Source: Pseudomonadota bacterium (GTDB lineage Bacteria > Pseudomonadota > Gammaproteobacteria > Burkholderiales > Ferrovaceae). From it: a stretch of DNA of 50,925 nucleotides. Below are positions 44,023 to 50,925 of this stretch, piece after piece. A program made the translations under genes and the position numbers. A model generated the notes under the pieces. The model had not been told where the DNA came from, ran no database searches, and saw only the letters and a program-made list of their open reading frames with translations. The DNA is taken from positions 1 to 50,925 of the forward strand of contig JAJZEH010000076.1 in the NCBI GenBank assembly GCA_021805725.1. Reading direction: 5' to 3'. Position 1 is the first letter of the stretch; every line of letters starts with the position of its first letter.

Positions 44023-44131
44023 GGCTAAAGGGTTTAGTACCCTGACTGCACTGTCTGCGATTTGAAGATAGCAGACCCGAAGCAAAAGAGTGTTTTATTT
44101 CAGTTGCAAAATTGTAAAAAAATATAACCCC

Positions 44132-45796
44132 ATGCCGTTTCGCCGCTGGTACCTTGCCGCACTCGTGCTCTCGTTCAGCCTGGAATGTGCACACGCGCAG
44201 AACGAAGCGGTCATTGCAGCCTCCCATCCGCTGGCGGCAGAAGCAGGGGCCGCAATCCTGCGGCAGGGCGGCAATGCGGTGGATGCCGCAGCAGCCATCC
44301 AGTTTGCGCTCAACGTGGTGGAGCCCCAGTCTTCTGGAATCGGCGGCGGCGCCTTCATCCTCGTCTATCTCGCCAGCACGCACGAGACGGTGGTGCTCGA
44401 CGCGCGCGAAGTTGCCCCTGCCGCAGCGACCCCGGACCAGTTTATCCATCACACCTTCGAGGAAAATTCCGTCAACGGCGTTGCCGTTGGGGTGCCGGGC
44501 ACCCTGGCAGGATTTGCCGAGGCCGAACGTCGCTGGGGCAGAAAGACGCTTGCTGCCGTGTTGCAGCCCGCCATTGATCTTGCGCGCCAGGGCTTTGCGG
44601 TGACGCCATACCTGGCACGCGAGCTTGCAAGTCCACGCGCCGCACTTCAACCGGAAACCCGCGCGCTGTTTCGCAACGCCGCCGGGGCACCGTTGCGCGA
44701 GGGGGACTGGCTGCGTCAGCCGGACCTTGCCAACACCTTTGAGCGCATTGCTGCGCAGGGTCCCGGCGTGTTCTATCGGGGCGAGATTGCGCACGCCATC
44801 GTGGCTGCCCAGCAGCGCTCCACCCTGGGGCCTGCAGGCGCCGGACGCATGACGCTGGCTGATCTTGCTGGCTATCAGGTGGTGGAGCGTGCGCCCCTCG
44901 TGGGCCAGTATCGCCATTACACCCTGGTGACCATGCCCCCGCCCTCCTCCGGCGGGGTGGCGCTACTGCAGGCATTGGGGTTGCTGGAACATTTTCCGCT
45001 GGGGCGCATGGATGATTTTGGGGCAGGGGGGGTGAGCGCCACCCATGTGACGATTGAAGCCCTGCGCCTTGCCATGGCGGATCGCGCCCTCTGGCTGGGC
45101 GATCCAGCCGCGACGCAGGTGCCGCTCCAGCACTTGCTGGACAGTCATTATCTGCATCAGCGGGTGCGTGCCGTGGATGTGGACAAGCGCATGCCCGAAG
45201 TGGGGCCGGGGTTCAGGCCAGAGGGGACCCACACCACGCATTTCACGGTGGTGGATGCCGGGGGCAACGTGGTCAGTTGCACCAGCACGGTGGAGGAGTT
45301 GTGGGGCAGCGGCATCCTGGTGCCGGGTTACGGGTTTTTGCTCAACAACGAGCTGACTGATTTCAATCGGGTGCCGCAAGCCGGTCCTCAGAACCCCGGC
45401 GCAAACGACGTGCGCCCGGGCATGCGCCCGCGTAGCAGCATGACCCCCACGCTGGTGTTCCACGACGGTCAATGGCTGCTGGCTTACGGCTCGCCTGGCG
45501 GGCCCACCATCATCAGTTCAGTGCTGGAAATGACGCTGGATTTGCTGGATGACCATCTCACGGGCGATGCCGCAGTGCGGCTGCCGCGCTTTGCCGTGCT
45601 CGACGGTATCGGCGACACGCTGATCGAACCCGCCTTGCCCGCAGACCTGGTGGATGCGCTGCGCGCGCGCGGGCACCGCCTGATCCTGTCGCCCGACCCC
45701 ATCGGCTCGGTGCAGATGGTAGGCGAGGACCCCGTGACTCATGCCCGCTGGGGGGCAGCCGATCCGCGCCGCGAGGGAACGGTCATTCGATTCTGA
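44132..45796 (+). CDS. ggt: Gamma-glutamyltransferase proenzyme
   Basis: A secreted enzyme that cleaves glutathione and other gamma-glutamyl compounds. The 554-residue product has a signal peptide (RRWYLAALVLSFSLECAHA). The processing and nucleophile site is Thr368 in GTHTTHFTVVDAGGNVVS, dividing the large and small subunits. Also visible are ILRQGGNAVDAAAAIQFALN, GIGGGAFILVYL, MPPPSSGGVALLQ and PRSSMTPTLVF. ATG 44132 has only a weak Shine-Dalgarno; an in-frame GTG at 44090 would add 14 residues. Its 3' end overlaps the converging exbD by 14 bases. Confidence 0.93.
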   Translation: MPFRRWYLAALVLSFSLECAHAQNEAVIAASHPLAAEAGAAILRQGGNAVDAAAAIQFALNVVEPQSSGIGGGAFILVYLASTHETVVLDAREVAPAAATPDQFIHHTFEENSVNGVAVGVPGTLAGFAEAERRWGRKTLAAVLQPAIDLARQGFAVTPYLARELASPRAALQPETRALFRNAAGAPLREGDWLRQPDLANTFERIAAQGPGVFYRGEIAHAIVAAQQRSTLGPAGAGRMTLADLAGYQVVERAPLVGQYRHYTLVTMPPPSSGGVALLQALGLLEHFPLGRMDDFGAGGVSATHVTIEALRLAMADRALWLGDPAATQVPLQHLLDSHYLHQRVRAVDVDKRMPEVGPGFRPEGTHTTHFTVVDAGGNVVSCTSTVEELWGSGILVPGYGFLLNNELTDFNRVPQAGPQNPGANDVRPGMRPRSSMTPTLVFHDGQWLLAYGSPGGPTIISSVLEMTLDLLDDHLTGDAAVRLPRFAVLDGIGDTLIEPALPADLVDALRARGHRLILSPDPIGSVQMVGEDPVTHARWGAADPRREGTVIRF

Positions 45797-46190
45797 ACTG
45801 CTCGTGTCCGATAATTCCCAACTTGGTCACGCCCAGCCGTTGCGCTGTGGACAGCACCATGGCCACCGGCGCATAAGTGGCGGCACGGTTGGGGCGCAGG
45901 TGGATTTCCGCCTGGTTGCCCTGCGCCACGACTTCCTTCAGGCGTGTCTCGAGATCATTCCGATCGGCAATGCGTTGCCCATTCCACAGCAGGGTATCGT
46001 TGGCATCCACGTCCAGCACGATCACCGGCGGTGGGGTGTGCTGCGCGGGCGGCGTGCCGTTGGGTAGGTCCATCTGGACCGAGTGGTTCTGGATGGGGAT
46101 GGTGATGATGAGCATGACCAGCAACACCAGCATCACGTCAATGAGCGGTGTGGTGTTGATGTCCATCATTACTTCGGGTTCGTCGTTCAT
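45783..46190 (-). CDS. exbD: ExbD/TolR-family energy transducer, second copy in the operon
   Basis: A 135-residue single-pass protein that works with ExbB to couple the proton gradient to TonB. MMDINTTPLIDVMLVLLVML carries the proton-path aspartate in the membrane helix. The C-terminal part (ATYAPVAMVLSTAQRLGV) is the periplasmic domain. The ATG at 46190 follows GAGAA; a TTG at 46205 is an alternative that would overlap the stop of the other exbD. It is the last gene of the tonB-exbB-exbD-exbD run. Confidence 0.9.
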   Translation of the reverse strand: MNDEPEVMMDINTTPLIDVMLVLLVMLIITIPIQNHSVQMDLPNGTPPAQHTPPPVIVLDVDANDTLLWNGQRIADRNDLETRLKEVVAQGNQAEIHLRPNRAATYAPVAMVLSTAQRLGVTKLGIIGHEQFRIE

Positions 46191-46201
46191 GCCATCGGTT
46201 C

Positions 46202-46630
46202 TCAATGGGCCACGGGCGGTTCTGTGATGAAGCCCACCCGGGTCAGCCCCGCGCGCTGGCAGGCCAGGATGATGCGACCGATGGGCTCGTACTGGGCCCG
46301 TTGATCGCCGCGAATGTGGACGGCCGGTTGCGGGGTGAGGTGGGCGCGCTCCTCCAGCCGTTGTTGCAGGCTGTGCATATCTATGGGCGACTGCTCCCAG
46401 TACACCACGCCAGCCCGGTCCACCGAGAGGTGGATGGTTTGCGGCTGGGGTTGGTTGGGTTGGCTGGCCTCCCGTGGCAGTTGCAGGGGGATGGTGTGGG
46501 TCACCACCGGAATGGTGATGAGAAAAATGATCAGCAGTACCAGCATCACGTCCACCAGCGGGGTGGTGTTGATGCTGGCCATCACGGCATCCTCCCCGTC
46601 TTCGGCGCGGGGCCCCGTCATGAGCGCCAT
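46202..46630 (-). CDS. exbD: ExbD/TolR-family energy transducer, first copy
   Basis: A 142-residue paralogue of the next gene. MASINTTPLVDVMLVLLIIF holds the membrane aspartate. The periplasmic domain ends ILACQRAGLTRVGFITE. ATG 46630 has GGAAG eight bases upstream and lies one base after the exbB stop. Two ExbDs in one Ton system are known in some proteobacteria and may form a mixed complex. Confidence 0.9.
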   Translation of the reverse strand: MALMTGPRAEDGEDAVMASINTTPLVDVMLVLLIIFLITIPVVTHTIPLQLPREASQPNQPQPQTIHLSVDRAGVVYWEQSPIDMHSLQQRLEERAHLTPQPAVHIRGDQRAQYEPIGRIILACQRAGLTRVGFITEPPVAH

Positions 46631-46631
46631 G

Positions 46632-47321
46632 TCAGGCGCTTCCACCCGGTTGTCGGGCGCCGCCCAGCAAGACCCCGTGCAGGTCGGCCCCAAAGACGCG
46701 AATCTGATCCAGGACGATGCGGTTGCGTCGCACCAGGGCGTTGTAGCCCAATACCGCAGGCACGGCCACGGCCAAGCCCAGCGCAGTCATGATGAGGGCC
46801 TCACCCACGGGGCCGGCTACCTTGTCGATGGAAGCCTGTCCCGCTATGCCGATGGCGGTCAGCGCGTGATAAATGCCCCAGACGGTGCCAAACAATCCCA
46901 CGAAAGGTGCGGTGGAACCGACCGTGGCGAGGAACGTGAGCCCGTCCTGCAACTGGCTTTGCACTTCGGCAACGGCGCGATCGAGCGACAGGGTCACCCA
47001 GGTATGTCGGTCAATCTGCTCCATCAAGGGGCCTTCATGGTGTTCCATGGCGCGAGTGCCGTTTTCTGCAATGCGGCGATAAGCGCTGTCCTGGGACAGC
47101 CGTTCCAGTCCTTCCTTCACCGAGTGCGCGCTCCAGAATTGTGTCCGGGCCTCGGAGCCATGGCGTAACAGGCGTTTTTGCGCCAGGAGTCGGGTGATCA
47201 GGAGGTACCAGCTGCCCATGGACATGACCACCAGAATCAGCAGCGTGGCGCGGGCAATCCAGTCGCCACTGTGCCACAGGGCTTCCAGTCCGTAGGGGTT
47301 GGTGACGAGTTCGGGTGACAT
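46632..47321 (-). CDS. exbB: ExbB/TolQ/MotA-family proton channel protein
   Basis: A 229-residue membrane protein with three helices; forms the pentameric channel around ExbD. The N-terminal helix is ATLLILVVMSMGSWYLLI. The C-terminal pair is in FLATVGSTAPFVGLFGTVWG and ALIMTALGLAVAVPAVLGYN, both highly conserved. The ATG is at 47321. The gene follows tonB by 14 bases. Confidence 0.93.
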   Translation of the reverse strand: MSPELVTNPYGLEALWHSGDWIARATLLILVVMSMGSWYLLITRLLAQKRLLRHGSEARTQFWSAHSVKEGLERLSQDSAYRRIAENGTRAMEHHEGPLMEQIDRHTWVTLSLDRAVAEVQSQLQDGLTFLATVGSTAPFVGLFGTVWGIYHALTAIGIAGQASIDKVAGPVGEALIMTALGLAVAVPAVLGYNALVRRNRIVLDQIRVFGADLHGVLLGGARQPGGSA

Positions 47322-47335
47322 GAGGAGGCTCCAGG

Positions 47336-47965
47336 CTATTGGTCCAGTTTGAATACGAGTTCTTGATCCACAAAAAATTCCTCAGCGCCTTTCGCAAAGC
47401 GAAAGCGTCGCACGAAATCGAGGGCGACGGCGTCAAACACGCCCGGGGGCGAGGCCTGGCGTACCGTGGCATTGATCACTTCACCACTGGGCGCAACGGT
47501 CAGGCGCATGAGGACGCGCCCCGACAGCCCTTCGCGCCGCGCCTCACGCGGATAGCGGCGCTGCAGTTCTTCCACCGGTGGAATGTAGACGGGGTTGACT
47601 CCCACCCGCAAGCGCGATTTGGGAGGAGCAGGGGCGATCGGCACAGCCTGCGCCGGCAACGGCGCCGTGGGAATGCTGATGGCCTGGCTGGGCGGGCTGG
47701 GCGCTTCCACCTGTGGGGGGGGCACCACGGCAGGCACGGGAGCGGCAGGAGCAGCCGCCTGCACGGGGCGGGGCCTGGGGGGCTCGGGAGTGGGCGGACG
47801 CATCTCGGGCAGCAGGGTCACTTCGAAGGCGGGAGGGCGCGGCTGTCCGGTGTGCGGCGTGAGGCCGCTCACCAACGCGTAAAACAGGCCCACATGCAGG
47901 GCCAGGACCAGCAGGACACCTACCCAGCGCTGTTGGGCATTGCCCTGACGTGCCGCATCGTTCAT
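47336..47965 (-). CDS. tonB: TonB energy transducer
   Basis: Spans the periplasm and opens outer membrane receptors for iron chelates or other ligands. The 209-residue product has one N-terminal membrane helix (WVGVLLVLALHVGLFYALV), a long Pro/Ala-rich spacer, and the C-terminal TonB domain (YPREARREGLSGRVLMRLTV then FDAVALDFVRRFRF). The ATG is at 47965. No TonB-dependent receptor is in the window. Confidence 0.92.
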   Translation of the reverse strand: MNDAARQGNAQQRWVGVLLVLALHVGLFYALVSGLTPHTGQPRPPAFEVTLLPEMRPPTPEPPRPRPVQAAAPAAPVPAVVPPPQVEAPSPPSQAISIPTAPLPAQAVPIAPAPPKSRLRVGVNPVYIPPVEELQRRYPREARREGLSGRVLMRLTVAPSGEVINATVRQASPPGVFDAVALDFVRRFRFAKGAEEFFVDQELVFKLDQ

Positions 47966-48028
47966 CCGGGCATTATACGCACAACTGTGTGGGCGACCGA
48001 ACGACGCCGCCCGCAAGCCAGCGAAAGC

Positions 48029-48058
48029 TTGCAGAAACGATTGATTTGCCGCTATAAT
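48029..48058 (+). promoter_or_regulatory. Promoter of rpsO
   Basis: TTGCAG (48029-48034), an 18-nt spacer and a perfect TATAAT (48053-48058) lie 40 bases before the rpsO ATG. Confidence 0.65.
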
Positions 48059-48098
48059 GCCCGGCTTTCCCGATGACATTAGAGTTTTGGAGAATCGC

Positions 48099-48368
48099 AT
48101 GGTAGCAACCGCCGCCCAAAAAGCGCAGATCATGAGCGAATATCAGCGCGCCCCGAAGGACACCGGGTCACCCGAAGTCCAGATCGCCCTTTTGACCGGA
48201 CGCATCAATGAGCTGACCGGGCATTTCAAGATTCATGTGAAAGATCACCATTCCCGCCGCGGCCTGCTGAAGCTTGTCAGCCAGCGACGCAGCCTGCTCG
48301 ACTACCTCAAGCGCAAGAATGTTGACGGCTATCGTCAACTGATCGGGCGCCTGGGTATTCGCAAGTAA
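48099..48368 (+). CDS. rpsO: 30S ribosomal protein S15
   Basis: Binds 16S rRNA early in assembly of the small subunit. The 89-residue product has the exact family length, with [39 protein letters not shown] and the terminal [12 protein letters not shown] 48099 follows TTTTGGAGAATCGC. pnp lies downstream behind a terminator. Confidence 0.98.
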   Translation: MVATAAQKAQIMSEYQRAPKDTGSPEVQIALLTGRINELTGHFKIHVKDHHSRRGLLKLVSQRRSLLDYLKRKNVDGYRQLIGRLGIRK

Positions 48369-48399
48369 CACCGGGGAAATTTTCCCCATGGAATATCCG

Positions 48400-48438
48400 C
48401 GCGGTGTGGTCCCCAACGATCGCACCGCGTTTTCTTTT
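48400..48438 (+). terminator. Rho-independent terminator between rpsO and pnp
   Basis: A 12-bp stem (48400-48411 with 48418-48429, two G-T pairs) with a 6-nt loop is followed by TTTTCTTTT. A smaller GGGGAAA / TTTCCCC hairpin lies at 48373-48387. In E. coli this intergenic region also carries the RNase III processing site that controls pnp, so partial read-through and processing are likely here too. Confidence 0.75.
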
Positions 48439-48470
48439 ATGTGACCCTTGCCTTAAATGAGGACTTTCGC

Positions 48471-50585
48471 GTGAATCCGATTCGTAAAACTTTTCAACTG
48501 GGACGGCATCAGGTCACTATCGAGACGGGCGAAATTGCCCGCCAGGCCGACGGCGCCGTCATGGTGACCATGGAAGACACCGTGGTGCTGGTCACCTGTG
48601 TGGCCCAAAAATCAGCCAAGCCTGGCCAGGACTTTTTCCCGCTGACGGTGGATTACCAGGAACGCTTCTATGCCGGTGGTCGCATCCCCGGTGGCTTCTT
48701 CAAGCGTGAAGGGCGCCCCACCGAGAAAGAAACCCTCACTTCCCGCCTCATCGACCGTCCCCTGCGCCCCCTGTTCCCCGAAGGTTTCTACAACGAAATC
48801 CAGATCATCGCCACGGTGATGTCCAGCAACAATGAAATCGATTCGGACATTCCTGCCATGATCGGCGCTTCGGCTGCCGTGGCTCTCGCCGGCGTACCCT
48901 TCGACGGCCCCATCGGGGCTGCGCGCGTGGGTTATGCCAATGGCGAATACATTCTCAACCCCACTGCCACCGAACTGACCACTTCGCAGATGAACCTGGT
49001 GGTGGCCGGTACCAGCGAAGCCGTGCTGATGGTGGAATCCGAAGCCAGCGAACTGCCCGAAGACGTCATGCTGGGTGCCGTGGTCTTTGGTCACCAGCAA
49101 ATGCAGGTGGCCATCGACGCTATCAACGCGCTGGCTGATGAAGCCGGCAAGGATGCCTGGGACTGGCAGGCCCCCGTCAAGGATGAGGCCCTGATTGCAC
49201 GCATCAACGAGATTGCGCTCACCGACCTCAAGGCTGCCTACAGCATTCGCGCCAAGCAGGAACGTACCGTGCGCGTGGGTGAAATCCGCAAGAAGGTGCT
49301 GGAAGCGGTGTTGCCAGCTGATGCCACGCCCGACGTGCAGAACCATATCAAAAACCTGTTCGGCGACCTCGAGGCGCGCCTCGTGCGCACCCAGATCCTG
49401 GATGGCGAACCGCGCATTGACGGACGCGACACCCGCACCGTGCGCCCCATCACCATTCGTGTTGGCGTGTTGCCGCGCACCCACGGTTCTGCCCTGTTCA
49501 CGCGTGGCGAAACCCAGGCCCTGGTGGTTGCCACGCTGGGTACCGGTCGCGACGAGCAGATCATTGATGCGCTGCAGGGCGAGTACAAAGACCGCTTCAT
49601 GTTGCATTACAACTTCCCGCCCTATTCCACAGGCGAAACCGGACGCGTGGGCAGCCCCAAGCGTCGTGAAATCGGCCATGGCCGTCTCGCCAAGCGGGCC
49701 CTCGTGGCCACGTTGCCCACTCCGGAAGAGTTTGGTTACACCCTGCGCGTGGTTTCTGAAATCACCGAGTCCAACGGTTCCAGCTCCATGGCGTCGGTTT
49801 GTGGCGGCTCGTTGGCCCTGATGGACGCAGGCGTCCCGGTCAAGGCGCATACCGCGGGTGTGGCCATGGGCCTCATCAAGGAAGGCAACCGCTTTGCAGT
49901 ACTCACCGACATCCTGGGGGATGAAGACCACCTGGGCGACATGGACTTCAAGGTGGCCGGCACCGATCGTGGCGTCACCGCGCTGCAGATGGACATCAAG
50001 ATCACCGGCATCACCAAGGAAATCATGCAGGTGGCCCTGGCCCAGGCCAAGGAAGCGCGCATGCACATCCTTGGCATCATGAAGCAGGCCGTACCCGATT
50101 CGCGTCAGGAACTGTCCACCTTCGCCCCGCGCATCATCACCATCAAGATCAACCCGGAAAAAATCCGCGACGTGATTGGCAAGGGCGGTGCCGTGATTCG
50201 CGCCCTGACGGAAGAGACGGGCACCACCATCGATATCCAGGACGACGGCACCGTCAACATTGCCTGCCTCAGTTCTGAAGCGGGCGCGCTGGCCAGGAAG
50301 CGCATCGAAGAGCTGACGGCCAACGTGGAAGTGGGCAAGGTTTACGAGGGCACCGTGCTGAAGTTGCTGGATTTTGGCGCCATCGTCAGTGTTCTGCCGG
50401 GTCGCGACGGCCTGTTGCACATTTCGCAGATTGCCAACGAGCGGGTCAATGCCGTGGCGGATCACCTCAAGGAAGGCCAGCAGGTCAAGGTCAAGGTGCT
50501 GGAGGCCGACGAAAAAGGCCGCTTGCGCCTGAGCATGAAGGCCTTGCTGGAACCGGCTGCTACCGAACAGCCTGCACAGCAATAA
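48471..50585 (+). CDS. pnp: Polyribonucleotide nucleotidyltransferase (PNPase)
   Basis: Degrades RNA 3' to 5' by phosphorolysis, often in the degradosome. The product has 704 residues from GTG 48471. This start is preferred because GAGGA lies seven bases before it and the N-terminus [20 protein letters not shown] fits the family. Two RNase PH-like domains are present, then a KH domain ([19 protein letters not shown]) and an S1 domain ([20 protein letters not shown]). An upstream extension to 48441 is unlikely. Confidence 0.97.
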   Translation: MNPIRKTFQLGRHQVTIETGEIARQADGAVMVTMEDTVVLVTCVAQKSAKPGQDFFPLTVDYQERFYAGGRIPGGFFKREGRPTEKETLTSRLIDRPLRPLFPEGFYNEIQIIATVMSSNNEIDSDIPAMIGASAAVALAGVPFDGPIGAARVGYANGEYILNPTATELTTSQMNLVVAGTSEAVLMVESEASELPEDVMLGAVVFGHQQMQVAIDAINALADEAGKDAWDWQAPVKDEALIARINEIALTDLKAAYSIRAKQERTVRVGEIRKKVLEAVLPADATPDVQNHIKNLFGDLEARLVRTQILDGEPRIDGRDTRTVRPITIRVGVLPRTHGSALFTRGETQALVVATLGTGRDEQIIDALQGEYKDRFMLHYNFPPYSTGETGRVGSPKRREIGHGRLAKRALVATLPTPEEFGYTLRVVSEITESNGSSSMASVCGGSLALMDAGVPVKAHTAGVAMGLIKEGNRFAVLTDILGDEDHLGDMDFKVAGTDRGVTALQMDIKITGITKEIMQVALAQAKEARMHILGIMKQAVPDSRQELSTFAPRIITIKINPEKIRDVIGKGGAVIRALTEETGTTIDIQDDGTVNIACLSSEAGALARKRIEELTANVEVGKVYEGTVLKLLDFGAIVSVLPGRDGLLHISQIANERVNAVADHLKEGQQVKVKVLEADEKGRLRLSMKALLEPAATEQPAQQ

Positions 50586-50595
50586 GCCCCCGATT

Positions 50596-50630
50596 GGTGC
50601 ATTTCAGCCAGAATCTGGTTGAAATGCACC
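50596..50630 (+). terminator. 15-bp stem hairpin after pnp
   Basis: GGTGCATTTCAGCCA (50596-50610) pairs with 50616-50630 over a 5-nt loop (one G-T pair). No T-run follows. It may protect the 3' end or assist the next hairpin. Confidence 0.5.
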
Positions 50631-50645
50631 ACCAGCGGCCATGAT

Positions 50646-50673
50646 GGCAACGGCCCCGATTGGGGCCGTTGCC
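50646..50673 (+). terminator. GC-rich hairpin after pnp
   Basis: GGCAACGGCCCC (50646-50657) pairs perfectly with GGGGCCGTTGCC (50662-50673). A short A-run follows rather than T's. Confidence 0.5.
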
Positions 50674-50675
50674 AC

Positions 50676-50708
50676 AAAAAAAAGCCGGATTCTGTTTAAG
50701 AATCCGGC
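50676..50708 (-). terminator. Rho-independent terminator of the minus-strand regulator gene
   Basis: GCCGGATTCT (50684-50693) pairs with AGAATCCGGC (50699-50708). Read on the minus strand it is followed by a run of eight or more T's at 50676-50683. It closes the gene that ends at 50786. The remaining 77 bases up to that gene hold nothing I can name. Confidence 0.75.
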
Positions 50709-50785
50709 AACTAGATCCACAATAGGAGGCATCCACATCAACCCGCTTGATCCTCGAAGGGAATATAGAGCATTTATCATGCCAG

Positions 50786-50925
50786 TCAGGATTGCGCGTC
50801 TTCCAGCCGGATGCGGTACTTTTCCATGCGGTAGCGCAAGGTCATGCGGGTAATGCCCAGGCGTCGCGCCGCTTCAGAGATGTTGCCCCCGCTCTCCGTC
50901 AGGGCCTGCTGAATCAGGGTCCGTT
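50786..50925 (-). CDS. C-terminal Fis-type helix-turn-helix of a regulator (NtrC family), cut by the window edge
   Basis: Only the last 46 residues are visible: RTLIQQALTESGGNISEAAR, then RLGITRMTLRYRMEKYRIRL, ending EDAQS. This is the HTH_8/Fis domain found at the C-terminus of sigma-54-dependent NtrC-type activators; the ATPase and receiver domains would lie beyond the edge. The TGA is at 50786-50788. The long separation from pnp and the terminator between them suggest it is unrelated to the pnp gene. Confidence 0.85.
   Translation of the reverse strand, partial: RTLIQQALTESGGNISEAARRLGITRMTLRYRMEKYRIRLEDAQS

Noticed and set aside
48612..50582. A 656-residue minus-strand open frame opposite pnp
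   Set aside because: It is the antisense of PNPase; no promoter or family pattern supports it.
50641..50853. A short plus-strand open frame after pnp
   Set aside because: It runs through two hairpins, including a terminator, and overlaps the minus-strand HTH gene.

Overview
The window looks like chromosome from a GC-rich betaproteobacterium. The evidence is gene order: an ECF sigma factor with DUF3619, DUF3106 and RDD genes followed by ilvB-ilvN-ilvC-psd-pssA; dapA-bamC-MBL hydrolase; suhB-trmJ-cysE; and rpsO-pnp. I place it near Nitrosomonadales/Burkholderiales but cannot name a genus. Genes are densely packed. No gene-free stretch exceeds about 240 bases. I saw no tRNA, rRNA, CRISPR array, insertion sequence or transposase gene.

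Layout. 1-10164: a malonate-use locus. A divergent GntR-type regulator (cut by the window edge) faces a promoter with two palindromic operator-like sites. It is followed by a TRAP transporter (dctP, dctQ, dctM), the malonate decarboxylase genes in the order A-C-D-E-[G-B fused]-H, and a TSUP-family permease. The gene order matches my recollection of Acinetobacter (mdcY-LM-ACDEGBH), with the LM permease replaced by a TRAP system. 10177-12495 (minus): SNase-like nuclease, rfbC, rfbD. 12586-15439 (plus): dapA, bamC, MBL hydrolase. 15535-16960 (minus): Ala/Pro-rich lipoprotein and a RoxA-like cupin oxygenase. 17079-18034 (plus): peroxiredoxin and SlyD. 18050-24249 (minus): chemoreceptor with a periplasmic Cache-domain partner, mutS, ArsB/CitMHS-type permease. 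24389-31984 (plus): mmsA, suhB, trmJ, cysE, iscA, mfd. 31974-33494 (minus): class I fumarase. 33668-36734 (plus): acs and lptG. 36731-38473 (minus): RDD, DUF3106, DUF3619, ECF sigma. 38627-45796 (plus): ilvB, ilvN, ilvC, psd, pssA, a secreted SRPBCC protein, gamma-glutamyltransferase. 45783-47965 (minus): tonB-exbB-exbD-exbD. 48099-50585 (plus): rpsO and pnp. 50786-50925 (minus): the C-terminal Fis-type helix-turn-helix of a regulator cut by the window edge.

How it fits together. Malonate would enter through the TRAP system, be decarboxylated on the Mdc acyl carrier protein and leave as acetate plus CO2. Acetate can then be activated by Acs (33668-35644). MdcB, MdcG and MdcH build and load the special prosthetic group.

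The most unusual signal is a family of perfect palindromes built on the core GGGGACAGACC / GGTCTGTCCCC. There are four complete hairpins (5961-5998, 7529-7646, 15437-15473, 24250-24337) and one lone half-site (20172-20188). One lies in frame inside mdcD. One, 118 nt long with perfect 56-nt arms, forms the linker of an in-frame mdcG-mdcB fusion. One starts at a stop codon, and one ends directly at a start codon and fills a divergent promoter region. They resemble REP elements but are longer and more perfectly symmetrical, and the window holds no gene that could mobilise them.
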